DNA of 42,529 nt from Undibacterium sp. (GTDB lineage Bacteria > Pseudomonadota > Gammaproteobacteria > Burkholderiales > Burkholderiaceae_D). The notes beneath the pieces were generated by a model that was given only the letters and a program-made list of their open reading frames with translations, ran no database searches and was not told where the DNA came from. The stretch spans positions 1 through 42,529 of the forward strand of contig JANYFV010000013.1 of NCBI GenBank assembly GCA_025359635.1. The letters run 5' to 3'. A program made the position numbers and the translations under genes. Of the stretch, positions 9,413 through 19,355 are shown one piece after another (position 1 is the first letter of the stretch; the number at the start of each line of letters is the position of its first letter).

Positions 9413-9443
9413 CAAAAAAATAAGGGGAAGCTTTGCTTCCCCT
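9413..9443 (-). terminator. Rho-independent terminator after the Rieske gene
   Basis: On the minus strand a 9-bp stem AGGGGAAGC/GCTTCCCCT with a 3-nt AAA loop is followed by a T-rich tail (TATTTTTTT). It lies directly after the Rieske oxygenase stop and just before the EamA ATG. Confidence 0.88.
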
Positions 9444-9457
9444 CTTTATCAACGTAT

Positions 9458-10573
9458 TTAAAACGATATATTGCTTCGATACCACTCATGGAAATGTTGC
9501 ATGCCATCTTCCATCGGTGATTGATACGGGCCGACTTCATTGACGCCGCGCTCCATCAATATTTTGCGTCCGGCATCCATGCGAAATCCGATTTCATCAT
9601 CCTCGATACAGGTTTCCATGTAAGCAGCGCGCTCAGCTTCGATAAATTCGCGCTCAAATAAAACGATTTCTTCCGGGTAATAAAATTCGACCACATTTTT
9701 AGTCTTACCTGTATCGGTAGGCCACAAGGTCGACACTACCAATACATGCGGATACCACTCAACCATGATGTTTGGATACAGCGTTAACCAGATCGCACCA
9801 TATTTAGGCACATCGCCTTGGCGAAACTTCAACACCTGTTCTTGCCACAGACGATATTTATCCGAGCCAGATTTCAACAAGCCACTGTTCACGCCTACTG
9901 TTTGTACGCTGTAATCTGCACCGAATTCCCAGCGCAAATCGTCGCAAGTGACAAAGCTGCCTAAGCCCGGATGGAAGGGTTCAACATGATAGTCTTCGAG
10001 GTAGACTTCAATGAAGGTCTTCCAGTTGTAATCACACTCATGTACTTCGACGTGATCCAGCATATAGCCAGAAAAATCCAGATCTTTGGTGACGCTGAGC
10101 TGCGTCATTTTTTCCATGACGTTGTAGCCATTCTGCTCAAACAGCAAACCGTTCCAGTTTTGCAAAGGCGTCTGGGAAAGGTTCAAACAAGGCGTATCGG
10201 CGAAATGCGGCGCACCGATTAATTCGCCTTTTAAATCATAGGTCCAGCGGTGTAAGGGACAGACAATATTTTTTGCATTGCCGCGCCCAGTAGTGCCCGG
10301 ACCACCCAACATTAATGCCTGCCGATGCCGGCAGACATTCGACATCAGCTCGATACCATGCGCGTTACGCACGAGCATGCGCCCGCCATTTTCAGACGGA
10401 AGCGTCGCATAGTCACCAACATTAGGCACCATCAATTCGTGGCCGACATAGCGTGGGCCAGATTGAAACAGTTGCTTGATCTCGCGCTGCAATAACGCTT
10501 GATCAAAATATACGTGAACCGGAAGTTGCGCGTCAGAACGCGCGAGTGTAGACAAAGAAGCCAGATCGGACAT
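9458..10573 (-). CDS. Rieske non-haem iron oxygenase, alpha subunit
   Basis: A 371-residue ring-hydroxylating-type oxygenase large subunit. The N-terminal Rieske domain binds a [2Fe-2S] cluster with C81-x-H83 (VCRHRQ) and C105-x2-H108 (CPLHRW). The C-terminal catalytic domain has the mononuclear iron motif in EVYLEDYHVEPFHPGL. Relatives demethylate or hydroxylate aromatics, choline or carnitine-like amines; the substrate here is unknown. The ORF-track start is 49 codons too far upstream; ATG 10573 (MSDLASLS) is preceded by a strong GGGGGTGGGG. No reductase or ferredoxin gene adjoins it, so electron partners must be encoded elsewhere. Confidence 0.9.
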   Translation of the reverse strand: MSDLASLSTLARSDAQLPVHVYFDQALLQREIKQLFQSGPRYVGHELMVPNVGDYATLPSENGGRMLVRNAHGIELMSNVCRHRQALMLGGPGTTGRGNAKNIVCPLHRWTYDLKGELIGAPHFADTPCLNLSQTPLQNWNGLLFEQNGYNVMEKMTQLSVTKDLDFSGYMLDHVEVHECDYNWKTFIEVYLEDYHVEPFHPGLGSFVTCDDLRWEFGADYSVQTVGVNSGLLKSGSDKYRLWQEQVLKFRQGDVPKYGAIWLTLYPNIMVEWYPHVLVVSTLWPTDTGKTKNVVEFYYPEEIVLFEREFIEAERAAYMETCIEDDEIGFRMDAGRKILMERGVNEVGPYQSPMEDGMQHFHEWYRSNISF

Positions 10574-10826
10574 CCCCACCCCCCAAATTAATTTGCACCA
10601 ACCTCGGGTCTTAGCTATTAAGAGAAAGAATCCATAAAAACCTGTTTTCGACTGAAATACATACCTAGTCGAAAATTCAAAACGTAAAACACACGCGAAT
10701 GAAGAGGAAATTTTGGACAAGACCGAAGATTATACCCGAATCAGTCAAGATGAGTAATGAGTTCAATGTACTCGCTTTAAGGAATGAAAGTCTGAATAAG
10801 AATATAAAAATGTTTATTGAACTACT

Positions 10827-13061
10827 TTATGACACCGTTTCGGCCTTAGCTTCGACTTCATTTTCATCAAGTGCGGCCATCAGCGCACGATCCACTACTT
10901 TATCCAGAACCAGAATTTGCGCTTTTTTATCGCGGAAATTTTGCTCTAATTCTTCGGTAGAAACAGAGAAGGATTTCTCTTTTTGACTAGAGGTAAATAT
11001 ATACAGACTGCGCATGGGGCTAACCCAAGCCAACCTCACATTGTGCGTACTGCCGTCTTTTTTGGTAAATTGTAGCCAGACACCGCGCTCAAGATTGGCG
11101 ACTATATCGACAAAATCATCCGGTGCAATTTCAGTTTCAACACCTTGTTCGGCCAAGACACGCTTTTCGATTCTTCGCTCGGCAGCTTTTTGCGCAACTT
11201 CAACCGCCATTTCCAGTTGACGTTCTGGTGTTAAATCAAGCGGTGCGCGAACGATTGCTGCATGGCATTCAGCCAAATCGGCAAAGAATTGCATCCGATC
11301 AGCGTCTTCCCACTTGATTAAACTTAACCACTTGTTGAGGCGGGAAAGTACCACCGGTAAGCGGTTCACCATTTCCTGACGTTGCTCTAAAGTGATTTTT
11401 GGTTTTACGCTCCAAATTAATTCATCCATGGTCTTGATGGCGTCTGCAATCGCATGCGGCTTATCATCCTTGACGCTATACGCAAGCGTAAGGACTTTAA
11501 CCCAGCGATTTTCAAGAAAAGTTTCAACAAAAGCGGCAACTTCACCAGTACCTACGCGCAGTGCAACTTCGTTTGTGGCAGAAATATTGGCTTGTTTAAA
11601 TTTCTCTCTTTGCAAGGCACGAGTGATGGGTTCGGCAATTTCTGCCGCCCTTGCCGCTTCCTCTTTCTCCATGAAGGTTTCTAGTTCAGAAACAACTTCA
11701 TCAAATAAATCAATTTTTTGATCAAACTCTTGCTGAACGCGACTGACATTACGCTGCATAGTTTGAAAGATAGGATCTTCAGTACCTTTTTGCTGATCCC
11801 ACGAGGCACTATATTTAGACAACAAATCAATCAGGCGTCGAGCAGGATGGTTTTCTTGAAAGAAAAAATCCTTGTCCATCAATGCCGCTTTTAATACCGG
11901 CACTTGCAACAAGCCTATCAGCTCCTTAATTTTTGGCGGGATATCCTGATTATGAAAAACTGTATCAAATACCTTGGAAAGCAATTCAACCGTGTTTTTC
12001 TCTACGCCTCCGCTAGGCATTTCTGGCATGAGTTCGCGCATTTGCGACAAACGCATCGCTTCTTGCGCGCCCGACGCCATCTGGCGCATGGCCATATTTT
12101 TTTGCAAATCAGCTAAATACTGAAATAGCTTGGTGTCGACCACGTTGTAGGAGGCCTGGGCTTGTTGCGCGCCACCAGCTGCATACGGCGCATTGACATG
12201 CCCTTGCTGAGATCCGCCAGCTGAGTATCCTCCGGCATTGTTGCCTTGTTCATTCTCCGCATAAAAATGCTCACCCTCTTGCTGGGTAAAATATCTTTTT
12301 AGCTTTTTCGCGATTTCAGAATTTGTTAGTTCTGGTTTTCTTCCATCAACCGAACCAGCAGCGCTGCGCTTGACGCGATACGATTCTTGCAAGTCAGGCA
12401 AAATACCTCTTGCGACCAAGGTCTCATTTAGCGCTCGCAAGATAGGCGTGAGCTCAAACAAGATATCAGTGCGCAACAAAGGTAATATCAATTGGTGGGA
12501 TGCGGCATCGGTACTAAACTCACACCATGCTGCTTGCAAAGTATTTAAGAATACTTCTGGGCGGAAGGGATTTTGCGCAATGCTAAGGCTTTCACGATCT
12601 AACACTTTTCCCAAGCGCATATTCAGTGCTGCGAGCTCTTCCGCATTCGTTAGCTCTATTGCGCGGCTCACACGACCCAACGCTAGTTTTCGGTCCATTT
12701 CTTCATATGAAACCAAGGTCATCGCGATGTCGTCCTGAGTGGCCTTGGTGCTTACATCGGAACGTAAAACCTGGATCTCTTTACGGAAACTCGCTTCAAT
12801 TGCAGCTGAAGTCAGATAATAAAAGGCGTACGCATTATTTTTCAACAAGTGAGCAGCGGAGAAACTTAAACTCGCTTCCTTGGCATCACCCGATTGTTCA
12901 GATGCGGCAAACAAGGCATTCGACAAACGCGCTGAAAACGCATCTAACTGAGCGACACTTAAATGTGTCGCCTGTTGGATAAGCGCATGCCATACATCAC
13001 CAGTTGTAGCAGACAGTGGCGGAACAGGGCGACTCAAATTGTCGATAGGGTTTGAGGACAT
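10827..13061 (-). CDS. DUF1631 family protein
   Basis: A 744-residue soluble protein matching the DUF1631 family found in Beta- and Gammaproteobacteria. No signal peptide or membrane segment is visible. The N-terminal 200 residues are helical (SVAQLDAFSARLSNALFAA), the middle has a low-complexity Gly/Ala/Gln linker (about 275-310, NNAGGYSAGGSQQ), and the rest is long helical segments (EEAARAAEIAEPITRALQREK). The last 130 residues (VDIVANLERGVWLQFTKKDG, VRLAWVSPMRSLYIFTS) look like a degenerate PilZ-type beta-barrel, which in other proteins binds cyclic-di-GMP; this is a guess from pattern only. Some databases label relatives thymidine phosphorylase, which nothing here supports. It is transcribed alone. 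Confidence 0.85.
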   Translation of the reverse strand: MSSNPIDNLSRPVPPLSATTGDVWHALIQQATHLSVAQLDAFSARLSNALFAASEQSGDAKEASLSFSAAHLLKNNAYAFYYLTSAAIEASFRKEIQVLRSDVSTKATQDDIAMTLVSYEEMDRKLALGRVSRAIELTNAEELAALNMRLGKVLDRESLSIAQNPFRPEVFLNTLQAAWCEFSTDAASHQLILPLLRTDILFELTPILRALNETLVARGILPDLQESYRVKRSAAGSVDGRKPELTNSEIAKKLKRYFTQQEGEHFYAENEQGNNAGGYSAGGSQQGHVNAPYAAGGAQQAQASYNVVDTKLFQYLADLQKNMAMRQMASGAQEAMRLSQMRELMPEMPSGGVEKNTVELLSKVFDTVFHNQDIPPKIKELIGLLQVPVLKAALMDKDFFFQENHPARRLIDLLSKYSASWDQQKGTEDPIFQTMQRNVSRVQQEFDQKIDLFDEVVSELETFMEKEEAARAAEIAEPITRALQREKFKQANISATNEVALRVGTGEVAAFVETFLENRWVKVLTLAYSVKDDKPHAIADAIKTMDELIWSVKPKITLEQRQEMVNRLPVVLSRLNKWLSLIKWEDADRMQFFADLAECHAAIVRAPLDLTPERQLEMAVEVAQKAAERRIEKRVLAEQGVETEIAPDDFVDIVANLERGVWLQFTKKDGSTHNVRLAWVSPMRSLYIFTSSQKEKSFSVSTEELEQNFRDKKAQILVLDKVVDRALMAALDENEVEAKAETVS

Positions 13062-13458
13062 GATTACACTTGATGCGTATTTTGTAACTTGTGGTTAAAT
13101 TTCAATAAAAAACAAAAAGTTTCCATCATTCAACACTTTAATACTTTTACCGCTTTTGCCAAAAGCAAAGAAATGTAAGCATTTGTAAAAATGTGAAATT
13201 GCAATTCTATTTCATTAACGTACACTGATTTATAACCACGTCGATTGCCATACTATATTCCACAAATTTCCACAAGGCAATGTTTTAGTCATGATTTTAG
13301 CCTATTTTTTAAGCATTTTTCCCAATCATTGTACGACTATTGATTGAAAGAGTCTTAGGACGCATCTCCATACACGATGTCCACACACGGCAATGGCTTT
13401 GCTCTAAAATGTTGGGTTAAATTTGTTTTCTATTTGCCTCAGGTCTGCTTCCTATTTT
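13062..13458. other. AT-rich divergent intergenic region, DUF1631 / xseB
   Basis: About 400 bp without a gene, clearly richer in A and T than its surroundings. It must hold the divergent promoters of the DUF1631 gene and the xseB-ispA-dxs operon, but no convincing -35/-10 pair could be fixed. A short palindrome GCTTTTG-C-CAAAAGC (13152-13166) is a possible protein site. No RNA gene was recognised. Confidence 0.6.
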
Positions 13459-13713
13459 ATGTCAAAAAAATTGCCTACTTCCTCTCAACCCAGCTCATTT
13501 GAGGCCGCAATGGCTGAGTTATCTGAGCTCGTTTCCCAAATGGAAGCTGGCGAATTGCCATTAGAAGCTTCAGTAAGCGCCTATCAACGAGGCTCTGAAC
13601 TAATAAAATACTGTGCAGGGCAACTCGACAAAGTTGAACAACAGGTTAAAGTACTTGATGCTGGCTTACTTAAACCCTACTCGGATGACGGCAAGGACGA
13701 GGCACAAGCATGA
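13459..13713 (+). CDS. xseB: Exodeoxyribonuclease VII small subunit
   Basis: An 84-residue XseB protein, the small subunit that binds several copies per XseA in exonuclease VII, which degrades single-stranded DNA. The family core is visible: SFEAAMAELSELVSQMEAGELPLEASVSAYQRG, then LIKYCAGQLDKVEQQVKVL. The ATG at 13459 (MSKKLPTS) is preferred to the ORF-track start 12 codons earlier. Its stop overlaps the ispA start (ATGA, 4 nt). xseB-ispA-dxs is a common proteobacterial operon. Confidence 0.95.
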   Translation: MSKKLPTSSQPSSFEAAMAELSELVSQMEAGELPLEASVSAYQRGSELIKYCAGQLDKVEQQVKVLDAGLLKPYSDDGKDEAQA

Positions 13714-14597
13714 ACGGTCAGTTTCATGACTGGATGACATCTACGCTGGCAGACTTTGAAGTTAACTTAGCCAATCTTCTGCCAGGTATTACGACTACGC
13801 CCATGCATTTACACGAAGCGATGTGCTATGCGGCGCTGGATGGCGGCAAACGCGTGCGCCCTTTGCTAGTATTCGCCGCTGGTCGTCTGTTTGACGCACC
13901 CGCTGAATTATTGACCAGAGCGGCGGCGGCAGTAGAAATAATTCATGCCTACTCCTTGGTTCACGATGACATGCCCTGCATGGATGATGATGCTTTGCGC
14001 CGTGGCAAACCCACTGTTCATGTCAAATACAATGAAGCTACCGCCTTGCTGGTAGGTGATGCACTGCAAGCGCAGGCTTTTATCGTTTTGTCTGAAGGCG
14101 AAGCCAGTGCCGAGCGTAAATTACCCATGTTGCACACTTTAGCCAAAGCAGCTGGCTCGGTTGGTATGTGCGGTGGTCAGGCAATTGATCTTGCCAGCGT
14201 CGGTCAAGCCTTAAGCCTGGCTGAACTCGAACAAATGCATCGATTAAAAACAGGGGCGCTGTTAAACGCTTCGATTTTATTAGGTGCACTGAGCGGAAAA
14301 AAATTAAACGTTGCTGAAACAAATGCCCTCACCAACTATGCCAGCGCAATCGGTCTGGCGTTTCAAGTAGTTGACGATGTGCTTGATGCTACCGCAGACT
14401 CTGCTACATTAGGCAAAACGGCGGGCAAAGACGCGGCGGCCAACAAGCCTACTTATGTCTCGCTATTAGGCTTGGAAGCATCCAAATTATTGGCAGAAAA
14501 ATTACGCAACGATGCGCATGAAGCATTGTTGCCATTTGGTGAAAAAGCACAACATTTGCGCAATCTGGCAGATTTGATTGTGCAGCGGAAAGCGTAA
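13710..14597 (+). CDS. ispA: Farnesyl diphosphate synthase / polyprenyl synthetase
   Basis: A 295-residue trans-prenyltransferase that condenses isopentenyl diphosphate with DMAPP and geranyl diphosphate to make farnesyl diphosphate. The first Asp-rich motif is DDMPCMDDD and the second is DDVLD ([14 protein letters not shown]), with GGKRVRPLL before the first and GDALQA between. Two residues between the Asp pairs (DDxxxxD) fit the bacterial FPP synthase type. It overlaps xseB by 4 nt and is followed by dxs after 1 nt, so all three genes are co-translated. Confidence 0.95.
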   Translation: MNGQFHDWMTSTLADFEVNLANLLPGITTTPMHLHEAMCYAALDGGKRVRPLLVFAAGRLFDAPAELLTRAAAAVEIIHAYSLVHDDMPCMDDDALRRGKPTVHVKYNEATALLVGDALQAQAFIVLSEGEASAERKLPMLHTLAKAAGSVGMCGGQAIDLASVGQALSLAELEQMHRLKTGALLNASILLGALSGKKLNVAETNALTNYASAIGLAFQVVDDVLDATADSATLGKTAGKDAAANKPTYVSLLGLEASKLLAEKLRNDAHEALLPFGEKAQHLRNLADLIVQRKA

Positions 14598-14598
14598 T

Positions 14599-16467
14599 AT
14601 GGACTTACTCAACAACATTCACGATCCAGCCGATCTGCGCAAATTATCGCGCGCACAACTCGTGCCACTGGCCGATGAATTGCGCAATTTTGTGATTGAT
14701 TCTGTTTCAAAAACAGGTGGACATCTGTCTTCCAATTTGGGCACGGTAGAGCTCACGATTGCGCCACATTATGTGTTCAACACGCCGGAAGACAGACTCG
14801 TCTGGGATGTTGGCCATCAAACTTATCCACACAAAATTCTGACTGGCCGTCGTGAGCAGATGCACACGCTACGCCAACTCGATGGGATTGCCGGCTTTCC
14901 GCGCCGGGTTGAAAGCGACTACGACACTTTCGGTGTCGGGCACTCTTCAACTTCAATTTCCGCTGCATTAGGAATGGCACTGGCAGCAAAAACTAAAGGT
15001 GAGAGCCGCCACTCGGTTGCCATCATCGGCGATGGCTCAATGACCGCCGGGATGGTATTTGAAGCGATGAATAACGCCGGTGTGCACGACGACATCAACT
15101 TGCTGGTGGTATTAAACGATAACGACATGTCGATCTCACCGCCGGTCGGCATGCTCAATCGCCATCTGGCTCGCTTGATGTCCGGTAAGTTCTATGCGGC
15201 AGCGCGCAATGTCGGCAAATCGGTATTGCCGGGCCCGGTACTGGAGTTAGCCAAGCGTTTTGAAGAACATGCAAAAGGCATGATCGTTCCCGCAACCATG
15301 TTTGAAGAATTTGGCTTCAATTACATAGGCCCGATCGATGGTCACGATCTGGAGTCGCTGATCCCGACGCTGCAAAATATCAAAAATCTTAAAGGCCCGC
15401 AGTTTCTGCATGTGGTGACCAAAAAAGGCCAAGGTTACAAACTGGCCGAAGCTGATCCGATTTTGTATCACGGCCCAGGCAAGTTCAATCCGGCCGAGGG
15501 AATAAAGCCTTCCAGCACACCAAGCAAGCAGACTTACACGCAAGTGTTTGGCCACTGGCTATGCGATATGGCGGCGCAAGATGAACGTCTGATCGGTATC
15601 ACTCCAGCCATGCGCGAAGGTTCTGGCATGGTTGAGTTCGAACAAAAATTTCCTCAGCGTTATTACGATGTCGGCATCGCAGAACAACATTCCGTCACCT
15701 TCGCAGCCGGTATGGCATGTGAGGGATTGAAGCCCGTGGTCGCGATTTACTCGACCTTCTTGCAGCGCGCTTACGATCAGCTGATTCATGACGTCGCTTT
15801 GCAAAATCTCGATGTGACTTTTGCGCTGGACCGCGCTGGTCTGGTCGGTGCCGATGGCGCGACCCATGCCGGCAACTACGATATCGCTTACTTACGCTGC
15901 ATTCCCAATATGATCGTGATGGCCGCTTCTGACGAAAATGAATGCCGGCAGATGCTCACCACAGGTTACCACTACCCAGGCCCTGCGGCGATCCGCTACC
16001 CGCGTGGTGCCGGTGTAGGTGCTAGCGTGGAAAAAGAACTCGGCAGCCTGGTCATAGGCAAAGGCGAGATCAAACGTCAAGGAACTTCCGTCGCGATCTT
16101 AGCGTTTGGATCGATGGTGCAACCGGCGTCAAAAGCGGCAGAAAAACTCGATGCAACATTAGCAAATATGCGTTTCATCAAACCGCTCGATATCGAATTA
16201 GTAAAATCTCTGGCTGCATCGCACGATGTGCTGGTGACGGTAGAAGAAGGCTGCACTATGGGCGGCGCGGGCTCAGCAGTTGCAGAAGCGCTGGCCGAAG
16301 CAAACATCTGCAAACCATTGCTGATCTTAGGTTTGCCCGATAAGTTTGTCGATCACGGCGACCCGGGTTTATTGCTTGCGCAATGTGGTCTTGATGCGGC
16401 AGGGGTTGAAGCATCAATTCGCAAACGCTTTATCATGGAAAAACCAAAACTCGCTGCGAATCAATAG
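14599..16467 (+). CDS. dxs: 1-Deoxy-D-xylulose-5-phosphate synthase
   Basis: A 622-residue thiamine-diphosphate enzyme that joins pyruvate and glyceraldehyde-3-phosphate, the first step of the MEP isoprenoid pathway. Visible signatures: [29 protein letters not shown], the ThDP motif [18 protein letters not shown] with [12 protein letters not shown], the transketolase pyrimidine domain ([18 protein letters not shown]) and the C-terminal transketolase domain. ATG 14599 (MDLLNN) is preferred to the ORF-track start 7 codons upstream inside ispA; GCGGAAAG lies before it. It shares the operon with ispA, which uses the downstream products of the pathway. Confidence 0.97.
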   Translation: MDLLNNIHDPADLRKLSRAQLVPLADELRNFVIDSVSKTGGHLSSNLGTVELTIAPHYVFNTPEDRLVWDVGHQTYPHKILTGRREQMHTLRQLDGIAGFPRRVESDYDTFGVGHSSTSISAALGMALAAKTKGESRHSVAIIGDGSMTAGMVFEAMNNAGVHDDINLLVVLNDNDMSISPPVGMLNRHLARLMSGKFYAAARNVGKSVLPGPVLELAKRFEEHAKGMIVPATMFEEFGFNYIGPIDGHDLESLIPTLQNIKNLKGPQFLHVVTKKGQGYKLAEADPILYHGPGKFNPAEGIKPSSTPSKQTYTQVFGHWLCDMAAQDERLIGITPAMREGSGMVEFEQKFPQRYYDVGIAEQHSVTFAAGMACEGLKPVVAIYSTFLQRAYDQLIHDVALQNLDVTFALDRAGLVGADGATHAGNYDIAYLRCIPNMIVMAASDENECRQMLTTGYHYPGPAAIRYPRGAGVGASVEKELGSLVIGKGEIKRQGTSVAILAFGSMVQPASKAAEKLDATLANMRFIKPLDIELVKSLAASHDVLVTVEEGCTMGGAGSAVAEALAEANICKPLLILGLPDKFVDHGDPGLLLAQCGLDAAGVEASIRKRFIMEKPKLAANQ

Positions 16468-16483
16468 GAATTAGAGCGTAAAG

Positions 16484-17434
16484 ATGCCTACAAAGAATAC
16501 AAAATGCCAATTGAGTATGTTCGGTCATTTGACGAAATTCTCCGTTTTTTTGCTATTCACTTATCTGATAACGTTCTCGAACTCTGCCGTCTATGCAGAG
16601 ACGCGCGCAACAGCAGAACACATCCGTATTCAAGATTTGGAAAAAATCCATGATCCGATCGCGTCTTACATCGTAGAAATTTTAGCGCTCGCCATTAAAA
16701 AAAGCGGCGAAGCTTACGTAATCGAAAAATTGCCTGGGGAAACCATACCGCAAGCACGGCAAATTTTAGATATGTCACACAATCGCGGTCAACTTGATGT
16801 CATCTGGACTATGACAAGTGACCAACGAGAAAGTGAGATATTGCCAATTCGCATCCCCATCGATAAGGGCTTTTTTGGATGGCGCATTGCCTTTGTGAAT
16901 GGCGACCAACCGAAACTATTACAGTCCGTTAAAACCCAGGCTGATCTAGCTAAATTTAAAGCTGGGCAAGGTTATCTTTGGCCCGATACCGAGATTTTAA
17001 GAAGTAATGGCTTACCTGTCGTCACTGGCAGTGATGAAACTTTAGCGAATATGCTGACGGCAAAAAGATTCGATTATTTTCCACGCCCGATTATTGCAAT
17101 CTGGAATGAGCAGGAAAAACAAACAGCGTTTTCAAAATTAGCGATAGATAACACATTCGTACTACATTATCCGACTGCCTTCTATTTTTTTGTCGCTCCA
17201 AAACAAACAAAACTGGCGGCAGATCTGACACGAGGTTTAGAGCGCGCTGTTGCCGACGGTAGTTTTGATATCGTTTTTGATAAATATTTTCAGACGTATA
17301 TTCAACAAGCGGATATCAACAATCGCATTATTTTTGAACTCAACAATCCACTGATAAAACCAAATTCTTTACCGCTGAACCGCGAGAAATTTTGGTTTCA
17401 TCCTGATAGTAAAGACACTCGAATCAAGCACTGA
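16484..17434 (+). CDS. Periplasmic substrate-binding-like protein (orphan)
   Basis: A 316-residue secreted protein with a Sec signal (hydrophobic segment about 19-36, cleavage near VYA-ET) and the general pattern of a type-2 periplasmic binding fold (an early ALAIKKSGEAY helix, GQLDVIWTM, a hinge near TGSDETLANMLTAKRFDYFP, and GLERAVADGSFDIVFDKYF at the end). Such proteins bind small solutes for ABC uptake or act as sensors. No permease or ATPase gene is nearby, so the partner is unknown. It starts 17 nt after dxs with AGGAATTAGAG ahead of the ATG and may be read from the dxs operon. Confidence 0.75.
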   Translation: MPTKNTKCQLSMFGHLTKFSVFLLFTYLITFSNSAVYAETRATAEHIRIQDLEKIHDPIASYIVEILALAIKKSGEAYVIEKLPGETIPQARQILDMSHNRGQLDVIWTMTSDQRESEILPIRIPIDKGFFGWRIAFVNGDQPKLLQSVKTQADLAKFKAGQGYLWPDTEILRSNGLPVVTGSDETLANMLTAKRFDYFPRPIIAIWNEQEKQTAFSKLAIDNTFVLHYPTAFYFFVAPKQTKLAADLTRGLERAVADGSFDIVFDKYFQTYIQQADINNRIIFELNNPLIKPNSLPLNREKFWFHPDSKDTRIKH

Positions 17435-17454
17435 TAAAAATATTATCGAGTGTC
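17414..17454. repeat. 9-bp inverted repeat spanning the stop of the binding-protein gene
   Basis: GACACTCGA (17414-17422) and TCGAGTGTC (17446-17454) are perfect complements separated by 23 nt that include the TGA stop. Without a T-run on either side it is a weak terminator candidate between convergent genes. Confidence 0.5.
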
Positions 17455-17496
17455 AACAAAGAAAAAGAAAAGGAAAAAACTAGCTATGCGCAAAAA

Positions 17497-18048
17497 TCAA
17501 CGCTCGCGTTCTTTTTCCCACAATACATCACTGCCGCCAGCATAGCGATTCAACACGCGCGACAAGACAAATAACAGATCTGATAAGCGATTCATATACT
17601 GACGTGGCGCGTCATTAATCGCCTCACTTTTACCGACACTAACAATCACGCGCTCTGCCCGGCGGCAGACGGTGCGACACACGTTAGCGATCGCCGCAGC
17701 GCGTGAACCACCTGGCAGGATAAAATCTTTTAAGGGCGGCAAATCCGCATTGTAGTGCGCCAATAGCGCATCCAGGCGCTCAACCTGAGTCTCAGTAATC
17801 ATCGTATAACCCGGGATGCAAAGCTCGCCCCCCATATCGAAAAGGTCGTGTTGTATCGATATTAATTCATGCTTCATTTGCGCCGGTATATCTTCACACA
17901 ACAACACGCCAATTTGCGAATTGAGTTCATCCACATCGCCCATGGCATGCACACGTAAGGCGTCTTTATCGATGCGACTACCATCACCTAAGCCGGTTGT
18001 GCCTTTGTCGCCAGTGCGGGTGGCTATTTTTGAGAGTCGGTTGCCCAT
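17497..18048 (-). CDS. ATP:cob(I)alamin adenosyltransferase, PduO type
   Basis: A 183-residue trimeric PduO-type adenosyltransferase that transfers the adenosyl group of ATP to cob(I)alamin, giving coenzyme B12. The N-terminal ATP motif TRTGDKGTTGLGDG, then MGDVDELNSQIG and the C-terminal ILPGGSRAAAIANVCRTVCRRAER and NRLSDLLFVLSR are diagnostic. The ORF-track start adds 28 codons without family support; ATG 18048 (MGNRLSK) is chosen. It diverges from the LysR gene over 130 bp. No other cobalamin gene is present in the window. Confidence 0.94.
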   Translation of the reverse strand: MGNRLSKIATRTGDKGTTGLGDGSRIDKDALRVHAMGDVDELNSQIGVLLCEDIPAQMKHELISIQHDLFDMGGELCIPGYTMITETQVERLDALLAHYNADLPPLKDFILPGGSRAAAIANVCRTVCRRAERVIVSVGKSEAINDAPRQYMNRLSDLLFVLSRVLNRYAGGSDVLWEKERER

Positions 18049-18178
18049 AATGTTGATCCGTAATAAGGAAGTAGCGAAGGATACGTGAAAATCTGTGTTG
18101 ATGCAGCAGAATAGAACACTAGAATACAACATCTTCTACCCAGTATAATTATCGCCATTCAACTAGATTATCAAGGCA

Positions 18179-19060
18179 ATGGCGACAAGACTCCCACCAG
18201 TACATGCGCTATCCGCTTTTGAAGCAGCGGCAAGGCACAACTCGTTCGCGCTCGCTGCAGAAGAACTGAGTATCACACCATCGGCGTTGTCGCATCGCAT
18301 CCGACTACTAGAAGAACATTTATGCGAACGCGTTTTTGCGCGTGAGGGTCGCGCAGTAACCCTGACGGAATTTGGCCACCGTTACTTAGATGTTGTGCGA
18401 CTTGCATTGCGCACACTGGCTGATTTCCCGCTACCCAACAAGGTCACGCAAAATACATTCCGCGTCAAAGTTACGCTGCCACCCACCTTCGCACGGTATA
18501 TGTTTATACCACGCTTGAAGGAATTTACTAATCAATATCCTGAAATAGAATTAGAACTGTTTTTATTCGTACCACTATACGATCTGAGTCTTTCTGAAAG
18601 CGATGTGGAAGTACGTTTTGGTGCCGGCGAATATCCGAATCTTATCACCAAAAAACTCTTCGTAGAACCAAGCTTTGCAGTTGCCAGCCCGAGTTATCTG
18701 AAGACAATTCAATCGATCAATCAAGCTGCAGATCTGCGCCACGCCAAGCTATTGCGTTCGGCATTGGAACCTTGGCAACCATGGTTTGAAGTAGCAGGAT
18801 TAGATTGGCCAGAACCTACATCCGGCCTACGTATTGATGACCTGGGTTTATTGCTGGAAGCGGTCAAACATGGTCACGGAGTTGGGTTGACGCGTCTGCA
18901 TTTCGCCCAGGAATTGATCAATAGTGGCGAAGTTGTACGCCTATTCGACACGCAACTGGCAACACCACCTCACGCCTATTACCTGGTTCATGAAGCACAA
19001 GCGATCACGCGCCCAGAAGTGCAATTATTTATTGACTGGATGCAGGAAACCTATCTATAG
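18179..19060 (+). CDS. LysR-family transcriptional regulator, GcvA-like
   Basis: A 293-residue LysR regulator with an N-terminal winged helix-turn-helix (about 5-65: ALSAFEAAARHNSFALAAEELSITPSALSHRIRLLEE) and a C-terminal effector domain. LPPVHALSAFEAAARH and the GVGLTRLHFAQELINSGEVVRLF tail resemble the GcvA subgroup. LysR proteins often control a divergent neighbour, here the cobalamin adenosyltransferase, but nothing in the sequence proves that; the target and the effector are unknown. Confidence 0.9.
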   Translation: MATRLPPVHALSAFEAAARHNSFALAAEELSITPSALSHRIRLLEEHLCERVFAREGRAVTLTEFGHRYLDVVRLALRTLADFPLPNKVTQNTFRVKVTLPPTFARYMFIPRLKEFTNQYPEIELELFLFVPLYDLSLSESDVEVRFGAGEYPNLITKKLFVEPSFAVASPSYLKTIQSINQAADLRHAKLLRSALEPWQPWFEVAGLDWPEPTSGLRIDDLGLLLEAVKHGHGVGLTRLHFAQELINSGEVVRLFDTQLATPPHAYYLVHEAQAITRPEVQLFIDWMQETYL

Positions 19061-19320
19061 GATTTAAGCAAACCACCCTATTTTGCGCAACCTACAACAA
19101 CTAGCTTAGTTGCGGCAATTTTGCGTAAATCCAATCAAGTTGAGATTTGATGCTTACCCGGCTGTGCAAGCTATTTTTTCATTCCACTTCACGACATTTA
19201 CTCCCTTCACCAGTAACCAAAGGCAAAATGAGGACTCGCCTATCAATGCCGGAAGCAAAATAGCGGGGCGGGGCTGATCAGATTTGCGAATGCGGGGGCA
19301 AAAAGCGCAGAAAATACAGG

Positions 19321-19355
19321 AAAAATAGCGATATTTCAGACCTGCAGCGCTATTT
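19321..19355 (-). terminator. Possible terminator after the second binding-protein gene
   Basis: On the minus strand an 8-bp stem AAATAGCG/CGCTATTT with a 17-nt loop that itself holds CTGCAG is followed by a short T-run (TATTTTTCC). It begins at the stop codon of the gene ending at 19354. Confidence 0.5.

Noticed and set aside
17414-17454. Inverted repeat as a proven terminator
   Set aside because: No T-run on either strand and a 23-nt loop; kept only as a repeat.
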